A stretch of 64,000 bases of DNA, taken from Novosphingobium sp. CF614. GTDB taxonomy: Bacteria; Pseudomonadota; Alphaproteobacteria; Sphingomonadales; Sphingomonadaceae. The DNA is taken from NCBI RefSeq assembly GCF_900113255.1, contig NZ_FOOR01000009.1, forward strand, positions 1 through 64,000, given 5' to 3'. Position numbers and translations under genes: made by a program. Below, one piece after another: positions 9,005 to 17,651 of this stretch; position 1 is the stretch's first letter; each line of letters begins with the position of its first letter. The notes under the pieces are model-generated. The model was not told where the DNA came from. It saw only the letters and a list, made by a program, of their open reading frames with translations, and made no database searches.

Positions 9005-9484
9005 TTAAGCATACGCTGAGGACCGCGGTGAAGTTGGAGCTGGCGGGGCCACTAAGGTCGCTCTCGCCGCCTGACCGGACTTCACCGCGGCCCTCGGCGT
9101 ATGCTTACGCCTGCTGTCCGGGTTGGCACGCAGATGATCCCGGAACCGCAAGTGCGTATCGATCCTTGGATCGCTCTTGGCATAGAGATGGAAATGGACG
9201 GCATCGAGCCCGCCACGGGTGAAGTAGCGGCGGCCTGGGATCCCGTTTTCGCCGCGAACGGCATAGCCAAGGGTACCGATCGTCTTGGCGACAGGATCGC
9301 AGGCGTCCAGATCGGAAACGATGCCGATCATGTCAATAATCGGCTTGGCGCGGAGGTTGGGGATGGCCGTGCTGCCAATATGCTCGATCGCGAGGAAGCT
9401 GCCGGGGAAAGCTTCAAGCAATCTGCCTCGTTCGGCGGCAAAGTGCCGCGTCCATCGCGGATCATGGTTAACCAGAGGGATCAT
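9005..9484 (-). CDS. GrpB/UPF0157 family protein with replaced C terminus
   Basis: A 159-residue protein. Residues 1 to about 125 match the GrpB family: an HDPRW start, IEHIGSTAIPNL, AKPIIDMIG, a GIPGRRYF element and FRDHLRANPD. The family has a nucleotidyltransferase-like fold, and its function is poorly known. After ANPDS the normal helical tail is missing and about 30 unrelated residues follow, encoded by the inverted-repeat element at 9006-9107. The gene may therefore be damaged. The ATG at 9484 is chosen because MIPLVNHDPRW is a typical family start; TTG at 9523 is possible. Confidence 0.7.
   Translation of the reverse strand: MIPLVNHDPRWTRHFAAERGRLLEAFPGSFLAIEHIGSTAIPNLRAKPIIDMIGIVSDLDACDPVAKTIGTLGYAVRGENGIPGRRYFTRGGLDAVHFHLYAKSDPRIDTHLRFRDHLRANPDSRRKHTPRAAVKSGQAARATLVAPPAPTSPRSSAYA
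9006..9107. repeat. MITE-like element with 29-bp terminal inverted repeats
   Basis: The arms 9006-9034 and 9079-9107 match at 27 of 29 positions when one is reverse-complemented; the spacer is 44 bases. Both ends read TAAGCATACGC outward to inward. The outer edge at 9107 coincides with the point where the GrpB protein loses its family resemblance, so it looks inserted. No target duplication or transposase is evident, and a recombined repeat remains an alternative. Confidence 0.5.
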
Positions 9485-9506
9485 GCGCGATGCCGCCCGC
9501 GATGGT

Positions 9507-9818
9507 TCAGCCAATCCGGCCAAATCCGATCGACTGCACCCAGCTATGACCTTGCCTCCGATCCCCTACGCGAAATCCGAAAGGCCCCAGTTCCGGTCCC
9601 TCTTCGGACGAACGAGGAACGCCGGTGCGCCACTGCGCAGGCAGTGCTTCCTGGCGCAGGACTTGGACCAGAAAGAGGCTGGTCTGCCCGCATGTGTTGG
9701 CGGACGCGATTTCAGGCTGCTTAAAACCGCCCTGTTCATGCCATTCGCGCCAATGCGGCGCGATGAACTGGCGAGTGGTGCGCGCGATCATCCAAAGCTG
9801 TGACGCCGGAGAGGTCAT
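9507..9818 (-). pseudogene. Truncated Cys/His (transglutaminase-like) protein
   Basis: A 103-codon frame that looks like the N-terminal part of a small hypothetical family. It has a conserved NTCGQTSLFL (C43), a GPFGF element and GHSWV (H91). The Cys followed by GHxWV is reminiscent of papain- or transglutaminase-like folds, where an Asp-containing strand should follow. Here the frame stops 12 residues later and the GrpB gene begins 22 bases on, so the C-terminal part appears lost. It could still be a short active protein. Confidence 0.45.
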
Positions 9819-9885
9819 GTTGGTCGGGGTCCGGAGGCTTCCGCCGGCGAGGCGTGGAATCTGCACTTCACTTTCCGGCGCGAAA

Positions 9886-10674
9886 TCATGATATAGCCGT
9901 GTTGGCGCTTGTTGCGCGGCCGGCCGTACTGATCTTTTGCCATTCCATGATGAGAAACCCTGGTGCGCGGCGATATCGAGCCGCGCGGACGGGATCGCCA
10001 CCATCGGGCTCGGGCTCTTCGAAGCCGCAAAGTGCAAACCCGCTTTGCAGCAGGGTTTGCATATAGACGCCGAGCGGCCGATGCCAATTTCGGATGCGAA
10101 TGCCGCTCCAATTGATCCATTGCGAGCGTTCGTCGAGATAGTGATCGATGTAAAATCGCTCAACGCCTTCCGCGTCGCGAACCCAACCGGCCGGGTCTCC
10201 CGCGGTGTTGAAGCTCTGAAGATTGGCAATCAGAAGGCTGCCGCCGGGCTTCAAAATGCGATGGGCTTCCGCAATGGCGCTTTGCAAATCCGGTATGTCG
10301 ATCAGCGACAGATAGAAGATGGCCAAATCGAATGAAGCATCACCGAACTCCAGCGCCTCCGCCCGACCGACCCGATAGTCGCCGCCCGGATCCAGCACGC
10401 GGGCGCGATCAATGAGCGCATGCGTGGGGTCTATGCCCGTCGTCCTTATCCCCGTTTCGTTCAGGAGGCGGCAGAACCGACCCTCACCGCAGCCTATATC
10501 GATAGCATGGCGATAAGGGTGCAGGGCGACACGTCGCAGCATAGGCCTGTCGAGGACGTGCGCGCGCGACCAGTCACCATGGCTGCCGAGGCCATCAATC
10601 CACGCAGAAGCGGACTGCGACCATCCGTCGTTTGGGGTTTCGCTTCCAGATATGGCATCACTGGCGACTGTCAT
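9886..10674 (-). CDS. SAM-dependent methyltransferase
   Basis: A 262-residue class I methyltransferase with the SAM motif DIGCGEGRF at residues 59-67, an acidic residue in GIDPTHA, and the LKPGGSLL motif near residue 145. GAAGGA lies just before the ATG at 10674. It is second to a PhyH-type oxygenase with a 26-base gap, so the two are probably co-transcribed. The acceptor is unknown. The last 15 residues are low in hydrophobic content and probably disordered. Confidence 0.85.
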   Translation of the reverse strand: MTVASDAISGSETPNDGWSQSASAWIDGLGSHGDWSRAHVLDRPMLRRVALHPYRHAIDIGCGEGRFCRLLNETGIRTTGIDPTHALIDRARVLDPGGDYRVGRAEALEFGDASFDLAIFYLSLIDIPDLQSAIAEAHRILKPGGSLLIANLQSFNTAGDPAGWVRDAEGVERFYIDHYLDERSQWINWSGIRIRNWHRPLGVYMQTLLQSGFALCGFEEPEPDGGDPVRAARYRRAPGFLIMEWQKISTAGRATSANTAIS

Positions 10675-10700
10675 GGGGGTCCTTCAGCTGTTCGTTCTGT

Positions 10701-11531
10701 TCATGCGATGGGGTTCGACCATCGGTCTAAATCTTGTGTCGAGCTGAGAGCCAGACTGGCCCTGACAGGGGCGCCTGAACAGCTTGATATCGCCACGCCT
10801 GTTATGGATTCCCGCTCGCCGACAATCGGTGCATCGCTTCTGCCGAGTTGAAGCACGATATTGCGGCGCAGGTTCGGGGAGGCGTTTGCCGGGCTCCCGT
10901 GCAGCACTTTGGGGTGGATGAACACCACGCTGCCAGGCCTACATATTGCCGCCTGGCCGTCGTGGACGTCGAAAGCATGCGGAACCTTGCCGTGCGCCTG
11001 GGCTGCCGCGCGCTTGTCCGCGATGCGGTGCGAGCCTGCGATAAATCTCGTCGCGCCGCCATCGGCCACCATGCCGTCAAGACAGATCATGGCGCGCAGA
11101 TGATCTGACGCGCACGAGGTGATGTAGCGGTTTGGATAATCGCGATGCCATTTGATCCGCCGCCCGATGTGCGGGTGCTTGATGGTGGCATTCATCAAAT
11201 GGGCAACGATATCGTTCGAGCCAAGTGCAGCCTGCGCGAAGCTGACAATTGCCTCGATGGACAATAGCTGGCGGAATACATTCGAAAATCGGCAAAGATC
11301 GCCGATGATGAACGCGGCATCTCCTTTTCCAGCCTCAATTCCATCCCGCCTTTCCGCCGTGGGGTTCTCTTCGAACACGATATGACGATCAATGTCCGGT
11401 GCGGGCAAACCCATTAGCCCGCCAATCAAGCGATCGAGTTCGTCCTGCAATTTCGTGATCAACCCGCGCGGCAACACCCCATCCATGACCGCAAAGCCGC
11501 GCTGCTCATAGGAGGTCATGACCTCGTGCAT
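10701..11531 (-). CDS. Phytanoyl-CoA dioxygenase (PhyH) family oxygenase
   Basis: A 276-residue Fe(II)/2-oxoglutarate-dependent oxygenase. The iron ligands are visible as H129 and D131 (WHRDYPNRY) and H211 (HPKVLHGS), and R222 or R223 would bind the 2-oxoglutarate carboxylate. GGATRFIAGSH near residues 158-168 is the family-typical strand. PhyH proteins hydroxylate small molecules in catabolism or natural-product tailoring. Position next to a methyltransferase suggests a two-step modification. ATG at 11519, four residues in, is an alternative start. Confidence 0.85.
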   Translation of the reverse strand: MHEVMTSYEQRGFAVMDGVLPRGLITKLQDELDRLIGGLMGLPAPDIDRHIVFEENPTAERRDGIEAGKGDAAFIIGDLCRFSNVFRQLLSIEAIVSFAQAALGSNDIVAHLMNATIKHPHIGRRIKWHRDYPNRYITSCASDHLRAMICLDGMVADGGATRFIAGSHRIADKRAAAQAHGKVPHAFDVHDGQAAICRPGSVVFIHPKVLHGSPANASPNLRRNIVLQLGRSDAPIVGERESITGVAISSCSGAPVRASLALSSTQDLDRWSNPIA

Positions 11532-11594
11532 CAGCCTTGCCTATGCTTATATGTGCATGATCTGCTCTTGTTGAAAAGCGGGCCTATCATCCCA

Positions 11595-12677
11595 CTATAG
11601 CCCCCATTTCGGCCCGTCCGCGGAAAGATGGATCGGCTCGGGTTTGCCGCAGACCTTGACGCAAGGGCCGCCGAGTTCGTTCCAGCGGAACAAGTTCAGA
11701 TGCCAGCCCCCCAGGATATTCCGCGATCGGTCGATGATGCCATCCGCGCCCGCCACTCGGGCGAAATCGGCATTCCGCCATGACGGCGGCTCCGCTCCCG
11801 CCAAGAGCGCCGAGCGCCAGGGTGCGTTCGAATGCTCGCGATCGATGCCACGGGAACGACAGGCCACCTCGTCATGCTGATCCAGAACATGGGCTTTGCC
11901 TACAGTCAGCGGGATCACGACGCGGGGCCGTCCATCCTCTCTGATATAACCCGACACCGCGATTTTTGCCCAGTCCATCAACGGGCTCATGTAGAGGGTA
12001 GCCTGGCCGGGACGATGATAGCGCCCTGCGCTTTCCGGGCGCGGCGGCGCCAGGACATCGTCAATACGATCCGCCAGAATGGATCGGAAGAATGCTCCCT
12101 CCACTTCGCGGAAGAAAGCATGAGTCCGGAGAGGTGCGCAGCAGGATCTGGAAGCGTTCAGCCGCCAGGACGAAATGAGATGGATACTGCCGCGCAGCGG
12201 TATTTCGCGGGGCGCTTTCCCCGCCTTTTCAAATCCGAGCTTTTGCAGAACCCGCGCAGAAGCTGGATTGGTTGTCATCGCCGTGGCGGTCACCATGCGA
12301 TATCCGCGCTGATCGAAGAGGTAACGGATGACGGCGCTGCTGGCCTCGGTCGCAATACCTTGGCCCCAGCGAGATGGTGCAATCATGTAGGTCAGTTCCG
12401 CCGATGTACCATCGCCCACAAAGCCGACCATGCCGATGAGATCATCTGTCATGAGATCGATGATCGCGAGGCTACGCCAGTCCAGCCCGCAGCGCGCGTG
12501 AATGCGTCCGATAAACTCCTCGGCGCCCTCAGCCGGATATGGGTGCGGGATGGATGCGGTGGTGAGCGCGACCCTTGGGTCCGATGCGATGATGTGCAGA
12601 CGCGGTGCATCGGTTCGGGCGGGCATGCGGAGCAGCAATCGCTCCGTCGACAGGCGAAGGTGGTCAATCATGGGCAA
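11595..12677 (-). CDS. GNAT acetyltransferase fused to a RES domain
   Basis: A 360-residue frame with two recognisable parts. Residues 1 to about 170 are a RimJ/RimL-type GNAT acetyltransferase (RLLLRMP start, WGQGIATEA acetyl-CoA loop, NPASARVLQKLGFE). Residues about 195-350 match a RES domain: AFFRSI (R198), GRYHRPGQATLYMS (Y220), a GID element, and LNLFRWNE near the end. RES proteins such as P. putida Res degrade NAD+ as toxins with Xre antitoxins. No Xre gene is adjacent, and the glutamate usual after the GRxH strand is not obvious. An internal in-frame GTG near residue 192 could make RES alone. An accidental fusion by stop loss is possible. Confidence 0.65.
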   Translation of the reverse strand: MPMIDHLRLSTERLLLRMPARTDAPRLHIIASDPRVALTTASIPHPYPAEGAEEFIGRIHARCGLDWRSLAIIDLMTDDLIGMVGFVGDGTSAELTYMIAPSRWGQGIATEASSAVIRYLFDQRGYRMVTATAMTTNPASARVLQKLGFEKAGKAPREIPLRGSIHLISSWRLNASRSCCAPLRTHAFFREVEGAFFRSILADRIDDVLAPPRPESAGRYHRPGQATLYMSPLMDWAKIAVSGYIREDGRPRVVIPLTVGKAHVLDQHDEVACRSRGIDREHSNAPWRSALLAGAEPPSWRNADFARVAGADGIIDRSRNILGGWHLNLFRWNELGGPCVKVCGKPEPIHLSADGPKWGL

Positions 12678-12880
12678 CGGTATCCGGGGATAGGAGGCGT
12701 GATGGCCGCCGGTTCATCGACCGCTATGACATTGCCGATCCTGACATCTGCCGCGGCGATGCAACTGACGCGCGTCGCCATACCGCCTTCCGCGCCAATG
12801 ACTACCAGGTCGCCATTGGTAAAGTTCGATAACTCAAGGGAACAGGGCCCCGAACGGCACAGATAATTGCTTGCTATCAT
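12668..12880 (-). CDS. Small hypothetical protein
   Basis: A 70-residue frame with a good ribosome-binding site (GGGGAGG four bases before the ATG). Its stop overlaps the GNAT-RES start by ten bases, suggesting coupling. It has three cysteines and a proline-rich end. I recognise no family. It could be a leader, a small partner of the GNAT-RES protein, or non-coding. Confidence 0.35.
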   Translation of the reverse strand: MIASNYLCRSGPCSLELSNFTNGDLVVIGAEGGMATRVSCIAAADVRIGNVIAVDEPAAITPPIPGYRCP

Positions 12881-12986
12881 GGAGCCTCCCCGGACGCTTC
12901 CTGTTAAACGAATGAGTGGAATCCATCTCGTAATCGGTACGGAAATTTACTTGGCGAATTTTCCGGATTTGCGGGTCTCCAGACTG

Positions 12987-13106
12987 CTACTGCGCAGGCT
13001 GATAAGCGGCGATGTCGGCCAGCGATTTCCCCTCGGTCGGCACCGAGAGATCATCGAGGCCTATGGAGCCTTGGCGCGCGGCGTCCAGAACTTGCACCTG
13101 GGTCAT
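12987..13106 (-). CDS. Small ORF, possible 39-residue peptide
   Basis: ATG at 13106 follows GGAG (13114-13117) at a 7-base spacing and opens a 39-residue frame that begins MTQVQVLDAARQGSIGLDDL and ends AYQPAQ. It is acidic and soluble with no membrane segment or cysteine. Position at the head of the block of oxygenase and methyltransferase genes makes a peptide substrate conceivable, but that is speculation. Confidence 0.3.
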   Translation of the reverse strand: MTQVQVLDAARQGSIGLDDLSVPTEGKSLADIAAYQPAQ

Positions 13107-13465
13107 GGGACATCTCCATGACGGGCGCCGGGAGCCTCTCTCCCAGCCCTTAACCCGTCACGGGAAATCCACTCGGACCTCTACCTCTGCCGGATGAGGC
13201 CACGCACCTCGAATGGCGTGGCGCCGAAGCGGCGCACTCCGAGGCGACATCGAATCGCGGGTGGGCGGATCGCCGGGAAGAGGTGTCGGGATGGTTGGTG
13301 TCCTCGGCGGATGCTGCTGGAAAGGTCCGCCGATCGCACGCCAGAGATGCCTGAAAATGCGCTCTCGGCATATTACGTCCTTATTACTTTGCCCTCTCGG
13401 CGGGAGCGCGTAATAAGATTTTCCGCCTCGGCGGATTTCTAAATGACTGATTTTCTATGAAAATC
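13107..13465. other. Gene-free stretch beside tRNA-Gly
   Basis: No convincing protein or RNA gene is seen. An 8-bp inverted repeat (13380-13387 and 13410-13417, CTTATTAC/GTAATAAG) stands out from the GC-rich surroundings. The stretch separates the accessory block from tRNA-Gly and may carry a former insertion boundary. Confidence 0.45.
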
Positions 13466-13540
13466 TGGAGCGGGCGAAGGGATTCGAACCCTCGACCCCA
13501 ACCTTGGCAAGGTTGTGCTCTACCCCTGAGCTACGCCCGC
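13466..13540 (-). tRNA. tRNA-Gly (anticodon GCC)
   Basis: The minus strand reads GCGGGCG acceptor, TAGCTC D-arm start, anticodon loop TTGCCAA with GCC, a GGGTTCGAATCCC T-arm, and CGCCCGC closing the acceptor. U73 and an encoded CCA follow. All four stems pair. The accessory genes at 9005-13106 end about 360 bases from its 3' end, a common arrangement for integrated DNA, although no integrase or att repeat is visible. Confidence 0.95.
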
Positions 13541-13765
13541 TCTGACGTTCGCCGGCCGTTGGCGTTTGCCGTGGACCGGGGGTGGAGGCGCGCCACTAGC
13601 AGGGGCTTTCGGGGGCTGCAAGGGGGAAATCGCAAGAAATTTTCACAGCCCCGCAGCGCTCCCGGCGATGCGGAGCCAAAGCGGTGGGATGGATGCATTC
13701 ACCCTTCACAAACAGCCCGGGAAATCCGATCTAGGGCGGGCATCAAAGATACGGGAGCATATACC

Positions 13766-14677
13766 TTGGCCAGCATCGGTCTCAATCTCGACGAGCAGAA
13801 GGCGGTGGACCGGTTCCGCAAGGCGGTTGCCGAACCATCGATGACGCAGCTGGTAATTCTCGATTTCTGGGCCGAATGGTGCGGGCCGTGCAAGGCGCTG
13901 ACGCCGGTGCTGGAAAAAGTCGCGGCCGAATATGCCGCCAAGGGCGTGCTGCTTGCCAAGATCAACGTGGATGAGGAGCAGTTCATCGCCTCGCAGTTCC
14001 AGGTCCGGTCGATCCCGATGGTCTTCGCGGTGTTCCGCGGCCAGCCCGTTGCCGACCTTACCAATGCGCGCAGCGAATCGCAGTTGAAGCAAGTGCTCGA
14101 CCAATTGCTGGCCAAGCTGCCGGTGGAGCCGGGCGGAGCCCAGCCCGCGATGGATCTGGCGCCGCTGATCGCGATGGGCGAGGAAGCGCTGGCCGAAAAC
14201 GACGGCGAGCGTGCGATCAGCATCTTCATGCAGATCCTCGACATGGCGCCGGACAACCTCGAAGTGCTTTCCGGCCTGGTTCGCGGCCTAGTGGTCGCCG
14301 GGCGGATCGAGGAGGCCGAGCAGGTGCTGGAAGGACTGGACCCGGCGATCGCGTCCGACCCGCAGCTGGAGCGCGCGCGGACGGCGCTGAAATTGGTGAA
14401 GGACCGGCCCGAGGCGGGCGAGCTGGCCGCGCTGCGCATGGCCGCCGCCGAAAGGCCGGCCGACATGGAAGCGCAGTTCGCCTTCGCCAGCGCCGCTTTC
14501 GCGGCCGGGGAACGCGACACGGCGGCCGACACCCTGCTCCGCATGGTCGCAGCCGACCGCGAGTGGAACGAGGGCGCCGCGCGCGCCAAGCTGTTGCAGA
14601 TCTTCGAGGCAATCGGGCTGGAGGATCCCTGGGTCTCGGCGACACGCCGCAGGCTCTCGACCGTCCTGTTCGGCTGA
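13766..14677 (+). CDS. cnoX: Thioredoxin-TPR protein, YbbN/CnoX family
   Basis: A 303-residue protein: a thioredoxin domain (about residues 10-115) with WCGPC (C39, C42) and the cis-proline segment VRSIPMVFAV, followed by TPR-like helices to the end. E. coli CnoX (YbbN) protects substrates from oxidation and hands them to GroEL. Unlike E. coli CnoX, which lacks the CxxC pair, this one keeps both cysteines, as many alphaproteobacterial homologues do. The TTG at 13766 is preferred because GGGAG lies 8 bases upstream and the protein begins here; the frame stays open upstream without similarity. Confidence 0.85.
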   Translation: MASIGLNLDEQKAVDRFRKAVAEPSMTQLVILDFWAEWCGPCKALTPVLEKVAAEYAAKGVLLAKINVDEEQFIASQFQVRSIPMVFAVFRGQPVADLTNARSESQLKQVLDQLLAKLPVEPGGAQPAMDLAPLIAMGEEALAENDGERAISIFMQILDMAPDNLEVLSGLVRGLVVAGRIEEAEQVLEGLDPAIASDPQLERARTALKLVKDRPEAGELAALRMAAAERPADMEAQFAFASAAFAAGERDTAADTLLRMVAADREWNEGAARAKLLQIFEAIGLEDPWVSATRRRLSTVLFG

Positions 14678-14684
14678 GCGCGTC

Positions 14685-15296
14685 TTGGCACGGATCACGA
14701 TCTTTCCCTTGCCCGGCGCGGTGCTCTATCCGGGGCTGCAACTGCCGCTGCACATCTTCGAGCCGCGTTACCGGGCGATGGTTAGCGACGCCTTGGCGCG
14801 CGACCGGCGGATCGGCATGATCCAGCCGCAGCGCCCGGTAGAAGGCGCGGCGCTGTTCTCGGTCGGCTGCCTGGGCCGCATCGGCGATGTCGAGGCGCTC
14901 GACGACGGGCGTTTCAACATCGTGCTCGAAGGCGAAACGCGCTTCCGCATCCTGCGCGAACTCACCGTCAGCACGCCGTTCCGCCAGGTCGAGGCCGAAC
15001 TGCTGGCGGACACCGAGAACGAAGTGCTCGCCCCGATCGAACGCGCCAGCTTCGAGCGCGAGGCGCGCCGGTTCGCGGATGCCCAGGGCTACGCGGTCAA
15101 CTGGGAACAGGTGGCCCGGCTCGACGATCTCTCGCTGATAAACGGCGTCGCGCAGATCGCGCCGTTCGATCCGGCCGCCAAGCAGGCCCTGCTGGAAGCG
15201 CCGGGCCTTTCGGCGCGCTGCGAGCTGCTGGTCCAGCTCATGCAGTTCTTCGGCCGCGCCAGCGGCAGCGACGACGACGGGGTGACGTTGCAGTAG
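14685..15296 (+). CDS. LON substrate-binding (LonN) domain protein
   Basis: A 203-residue stand-alone LON N-terminal domain: FPLPGAVLYPG at the start, LPLHIFEPRYR near residue 25, and the IGMIQPQ and GRFNIVLEGETRFRI strands. There is no ATPase or protease domain. Such proteins are widespread in alphaproteobacteria beside the CnoX-like gene and are thought to bind unfolded proteins, but their role is not established. The TTG at 14685 lies seven bases after the cnoX stop, so the two are probably one transcript. Confidence 0.88.
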   Translation: MARITIFPLPGAVLYPGLQLPLHIFEPRYRAMVSDALARDRRIGMIQPQRPVEGAALFSVGCLGRIGDVEALDDGRFNIVLEGETRFRILRELTVSTPFRQVEAELLADTENEVLAPIERASFEREARRFADAQGYAVNWEQVARLDDLSLINGVAQIAPFDPAAKQALLEAPGLSARCELLVQLMQFFGRASGSDDDGVTLQ

Positions 15297-15402
15297 GAGG
15301 CATCGGGATTCAAACGGTTGCGCTGGCGGTTCCGCTGGCAAGCCGCTCCCCCGCGCTTGAACCCGTAAGAGGCGGGCCTGCTTCCAGTCCCCGGGACGGC
15401 AA

Positions 15403-16038
15403 TCACGCCAGCAGCGAGGCCTTCACGCCGTCGATCACATATTGCGCCGCCAGCGCGGCCAGCAGCACGCCGAGCAGGCGGGTGATGACTGCCTCCACCT
15501 TGTCGCCCAACACGCGCATCAGCGGGCCGGCGGCGGCGAGGGCGGCGAAGGCCAGGACCATGACCGCCGCCATCGCCGCCAGGATCACCAGCGTCTGCTG
15601 GCTCCCGTGCGAGCGGGAGGCAAGCAGCATCATCGTCGCGATCGAACCCGGGCCGGCGAGCATCGGCATGGCCATCGGGAAGATCGAGACATCCTCCACC
15701 TCCGGCGTTTCGGCATGCTGCGCGCGGATCTTCTCGGCACGTTCCTCGCGTCGCTGGGTGCGTTTTTCGAAGACCATGTCGACCGCGATCATGAACAGCA
15801 TCACGCCCCCGGCGATCCGGAAGGAGTCGAGCTCGATGTGGAGCGCGCCGAGCAGTTGCTTTCCGAACAAGGCGAAGAGCACGAGGATCAGGGCGGCGAT
15901 CGCGCAGGCGCGCGCGGCCATGACAACCGCTTGCCGCCGGCCGGCCCCTGCCGAAAGACCGGCGTAGATCGGGGCGCAGCCGGGCGGGTCGATCACCACG
16001 AAGAGCGTGACGAAGGCGCTGAGGAACAAGTCGAGCAT
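15403..16038 (-). CDS. MarC family integral membrane protein
   Basis: A 211-residue polytopic inner-membrane protein with six predicted hydrophobic segments. It has the VIDPPGCAPIYAGLSAG motif near residues 16-32 and PMAMPMLAGPGSIATMM in the second half, a duplicated half-pattern typical of MarC/UPF0056. Despite the name, a role in multiple antibiotic resistance has not been supported for MarC. Substrate and function are unknown. It is the last gene of the folD-side group read on the minus strand, 3 bases after the exported hypothetical. Confidence 0.88.
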   Translation of the reverse strand: MLDLFLSAFVTLFVVIDPPGCAPIYAGLSAGAGRRQAVVMAARACAIAALILVLFALFGKQLLGALHIELDSFRIAGGVMLFMIAVDMVFEKRTQRREERAEKIRAQHAETPEVEDVSIFPMAMPMLAGPGSIATMMLLASRSHGSQQTLVILAAMAAVMVLAFAALAAAGPLMRVLGDKVEAVITRLLGVLLAALAAQYVIDGVKASLLA

Positions 16039-16041
16039 GGT

Positions 16042-16767
16042 TCAGCCCGCAGGCTCGGCGGCCACGGACAGCGACAGCACTTCGACCATCGCATCGCCCT
16101 TGCGCAGCGAAATCGAAAGCGTGCGGGCATTGCCGGCACCGACATGGTACGAAAATGCCAGTGTCCCGTCGTCGGACTGCCCGCTTCCATCCATGCCGGC
16201 CTGGCGGCGTTCTTCACGGGGAACCCGTGGTTTCTCAGGGGGTGGACCGTCACGAGGCGGGCCATCCCGAGGCGCGGGGCAATCGGCGACCGCGGCCGAA
16301 AGCATGTCCGGCTGATCGAGGGGATGGGTCAGGATGTCTCCCTGATCGAGCACCCAGCGATAGTCGCCCTTCTTCTGCTGGCGCCAGATCGTCGTGAAAT
16401 AGCCGACCGAACCGTCCGGACGCTGCCAGGCGCCTTTGGTCACGCCCAGCGTGCCGTCGCAGCTGATCCAGACTTGGTAGGGCTGCCACTGGACCGGCGC
16501 GGGAGGATCCTTACGGCCCTTGAGCCAGTCCTTCGCCATGACCGGCTCCGGCACGAACATCACCGCCTCGTTGTCGGCAAAGTCGCGGAAGGCGGTCCAT
16601 TGTCCCTTCTCTCGCGCGGCGCGGGCAAAGGCGATCTCGGCCGCGACGAGCGCGCTGGGATTGGCGGTGCCTGCGCCCGGCCTGCGGTGGGGACGCTCGG
16701 CGTTGGCCGGCGCCGCCAGCACCGCCGCGAAAGCCGCCAGCGCCAGGACGGGCCCGGGCGGCCTCAC
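16042..16767 (-). CDS. Exported SnoaL/DUF4440-like hypothetical protein
   Basis: A 241-residue protein with a signal peptide ending near APANA (residue 23). The mature N-terminal half ([20 protein letters not shown], then WLKGRK and W-x-VLDQGD) looks like an NTF2/SnoaL-type domain of the DUF4440 kind, a fold used for binding or isomerising small molecules. A proline-arginine-rich linker near residue 180 leads to a short C-terminal strand region. The GTG start overlaps the folD stop (GTGA), so translation is coupled. No catalytic residues can be assigned. Confidence 0.6.
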   Translation of the reverse strand: MRPPGPVLALAAFAAVLAAPANAERPHRRPGAGTANPSALVAAEIAFARAAREKGQWTAFRDFADNEAVMFVPEPVMAKDWLKGRKDPPAPVQWQPYQVWISCDGTLGVTKGAWQRPDGSVGYFTTIWRQQKKGDYRWVLDQGDILTHPLDQPDMLSAAVADCPAPRDGPPRDGPPPEKPRVPREERRQAGMDGSGQSDDGTLAFSYHVGAGNARTLSISLRKGDAMVEVLSLSVAAEPAG

Positions 16768-17651
16768 AGCCCGCTCTCGTCCAATGCGATCCCGGCGTTG
16801 CGATGCGCTGCGACAATGGTGTTGCGCAGCAGGACGGCGATGGTCATCGGCCCGACGCCGCCCGGCACCGGCGTTATCGCCCCGGCCACCGGCGCGGCCG
16901 ACGCGAAATCGACATCGCCGACCAGTCTGGTCTTGCCTTCCCCGGCGGGAACGCGGTTGATGCCGACGTCGATCACCGTCGCGCCGGGCTTCAGCCAGTC
17001 GCCCTTGACCATCTCCGGCCGGCCGACCGCGGCGACGACGATATCGGCGCGCCGCACCACCTCGGGCAGGTCCCTGGTGCGGCTGTGGGCGACGGTGACG
17101 GTGCAGCTTTCGGCGATGAGCAACTGCGCCATCGGCTTGCCGACGATGTTGGAGCGGCCGATCACCACCGCATCAAGACCCGCGAGCGAACCGAACCGGT
17201 CCTTGAGCAGCATCACGCAGCCCAGCGGCGTGCAGGGCACGAAGCCCGGCAGGCCGGTGGCGAGCCGACCCGCGTTGACGACGTGGAAGCCGTCCACGTC
17301 CTTGTCCGGGTTGATCGCCGCGATCACCTTGCTCTCGTTCACATGCGCGGGCAGCGGCAACTGGACGAGAATGCCGTCGACCGCCGGGTCCACGTTGAGC
17401 TGCTCGACGAGCGCCAGCAGGTCGGCCTCGGGCGTCTCCGCGGGCAGCTTGTGCTCGAAGCTGGCCATGCCGCAGGCTAGGGTCTGCTTGCCCTTGTTGC
17501 GCACATAGACCTGGCTGGCCGGGTCTTCCCCGACCAGCACGACCGCAAGGCCGGCCTGGCGCCCTGCCCTGCCCTCGAAATCCGCCGCGATGGACGCGAC
17601 GCGCGCGCGCAGGCCTTCGGCGAAAGCCTTGCCGTCGATCCGTTTATCCAT
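16764..17651 (-). CDS. folD: Methylenetetrahydrofolate dehydrogenase/cyclohydrolase
   Basis: A 295-residue bifunctional FolD of the usual length. It interconverts methylene-, methenyl- and 10-formyl-tetrahydrofolate with NADP+. Visible signatures are VYVRNKGKQ (the catalytic Lys region, near residue 50), [19 protein letters not shown] near residue 115, [10 protein letters not shown] for dinucleotide binding, and [11 protein letters not shown] near the C terminus. It overlaps YggT by eight bases upstream and the exported hypothetical downstream by GTGA. Confidence 0.97.
   Translation of the reverse strand: MDKRIDGKAFAEGLRARVASIAADFEGRAGRQAGLAVVLVGEDPASQVYVRNKGKQTLACGMASFEHKLPAETPEADLLALVEQLNVDPAVDGILVQLPLPAHVNESKVIAAINPDKDVDGFHVVNAGRLATGLPGFVPCTPLGCVMLLKDRFGSLAGLDAVVIGRSNIVGKPMAQLLIAESCTVTVAHSRTRDLPEVVRRADIVVAAVGRPEMVKGDWLKPGATVIDVGINRVPAGEGKTRLVGDVDFASAAPVAGAITPVPGGVGPMTIAVLLRNTIVAAHRNAGIALDESGL

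Noticed and set aside
12987..13106. Lasso-peptide precursor
   Set aside because: The Thr-x-Gly after the leader-like part is suggestive, but the acidic ring residue is at position 6 instead of 7-9, and no lasso cyclase or protease is nearby.
9005..13540. A complete integrative island at tRNA-Gly
   Set aside because: No integrase, no direct att repeat and no mobility gene were found; only gene content and position suggest transfer.
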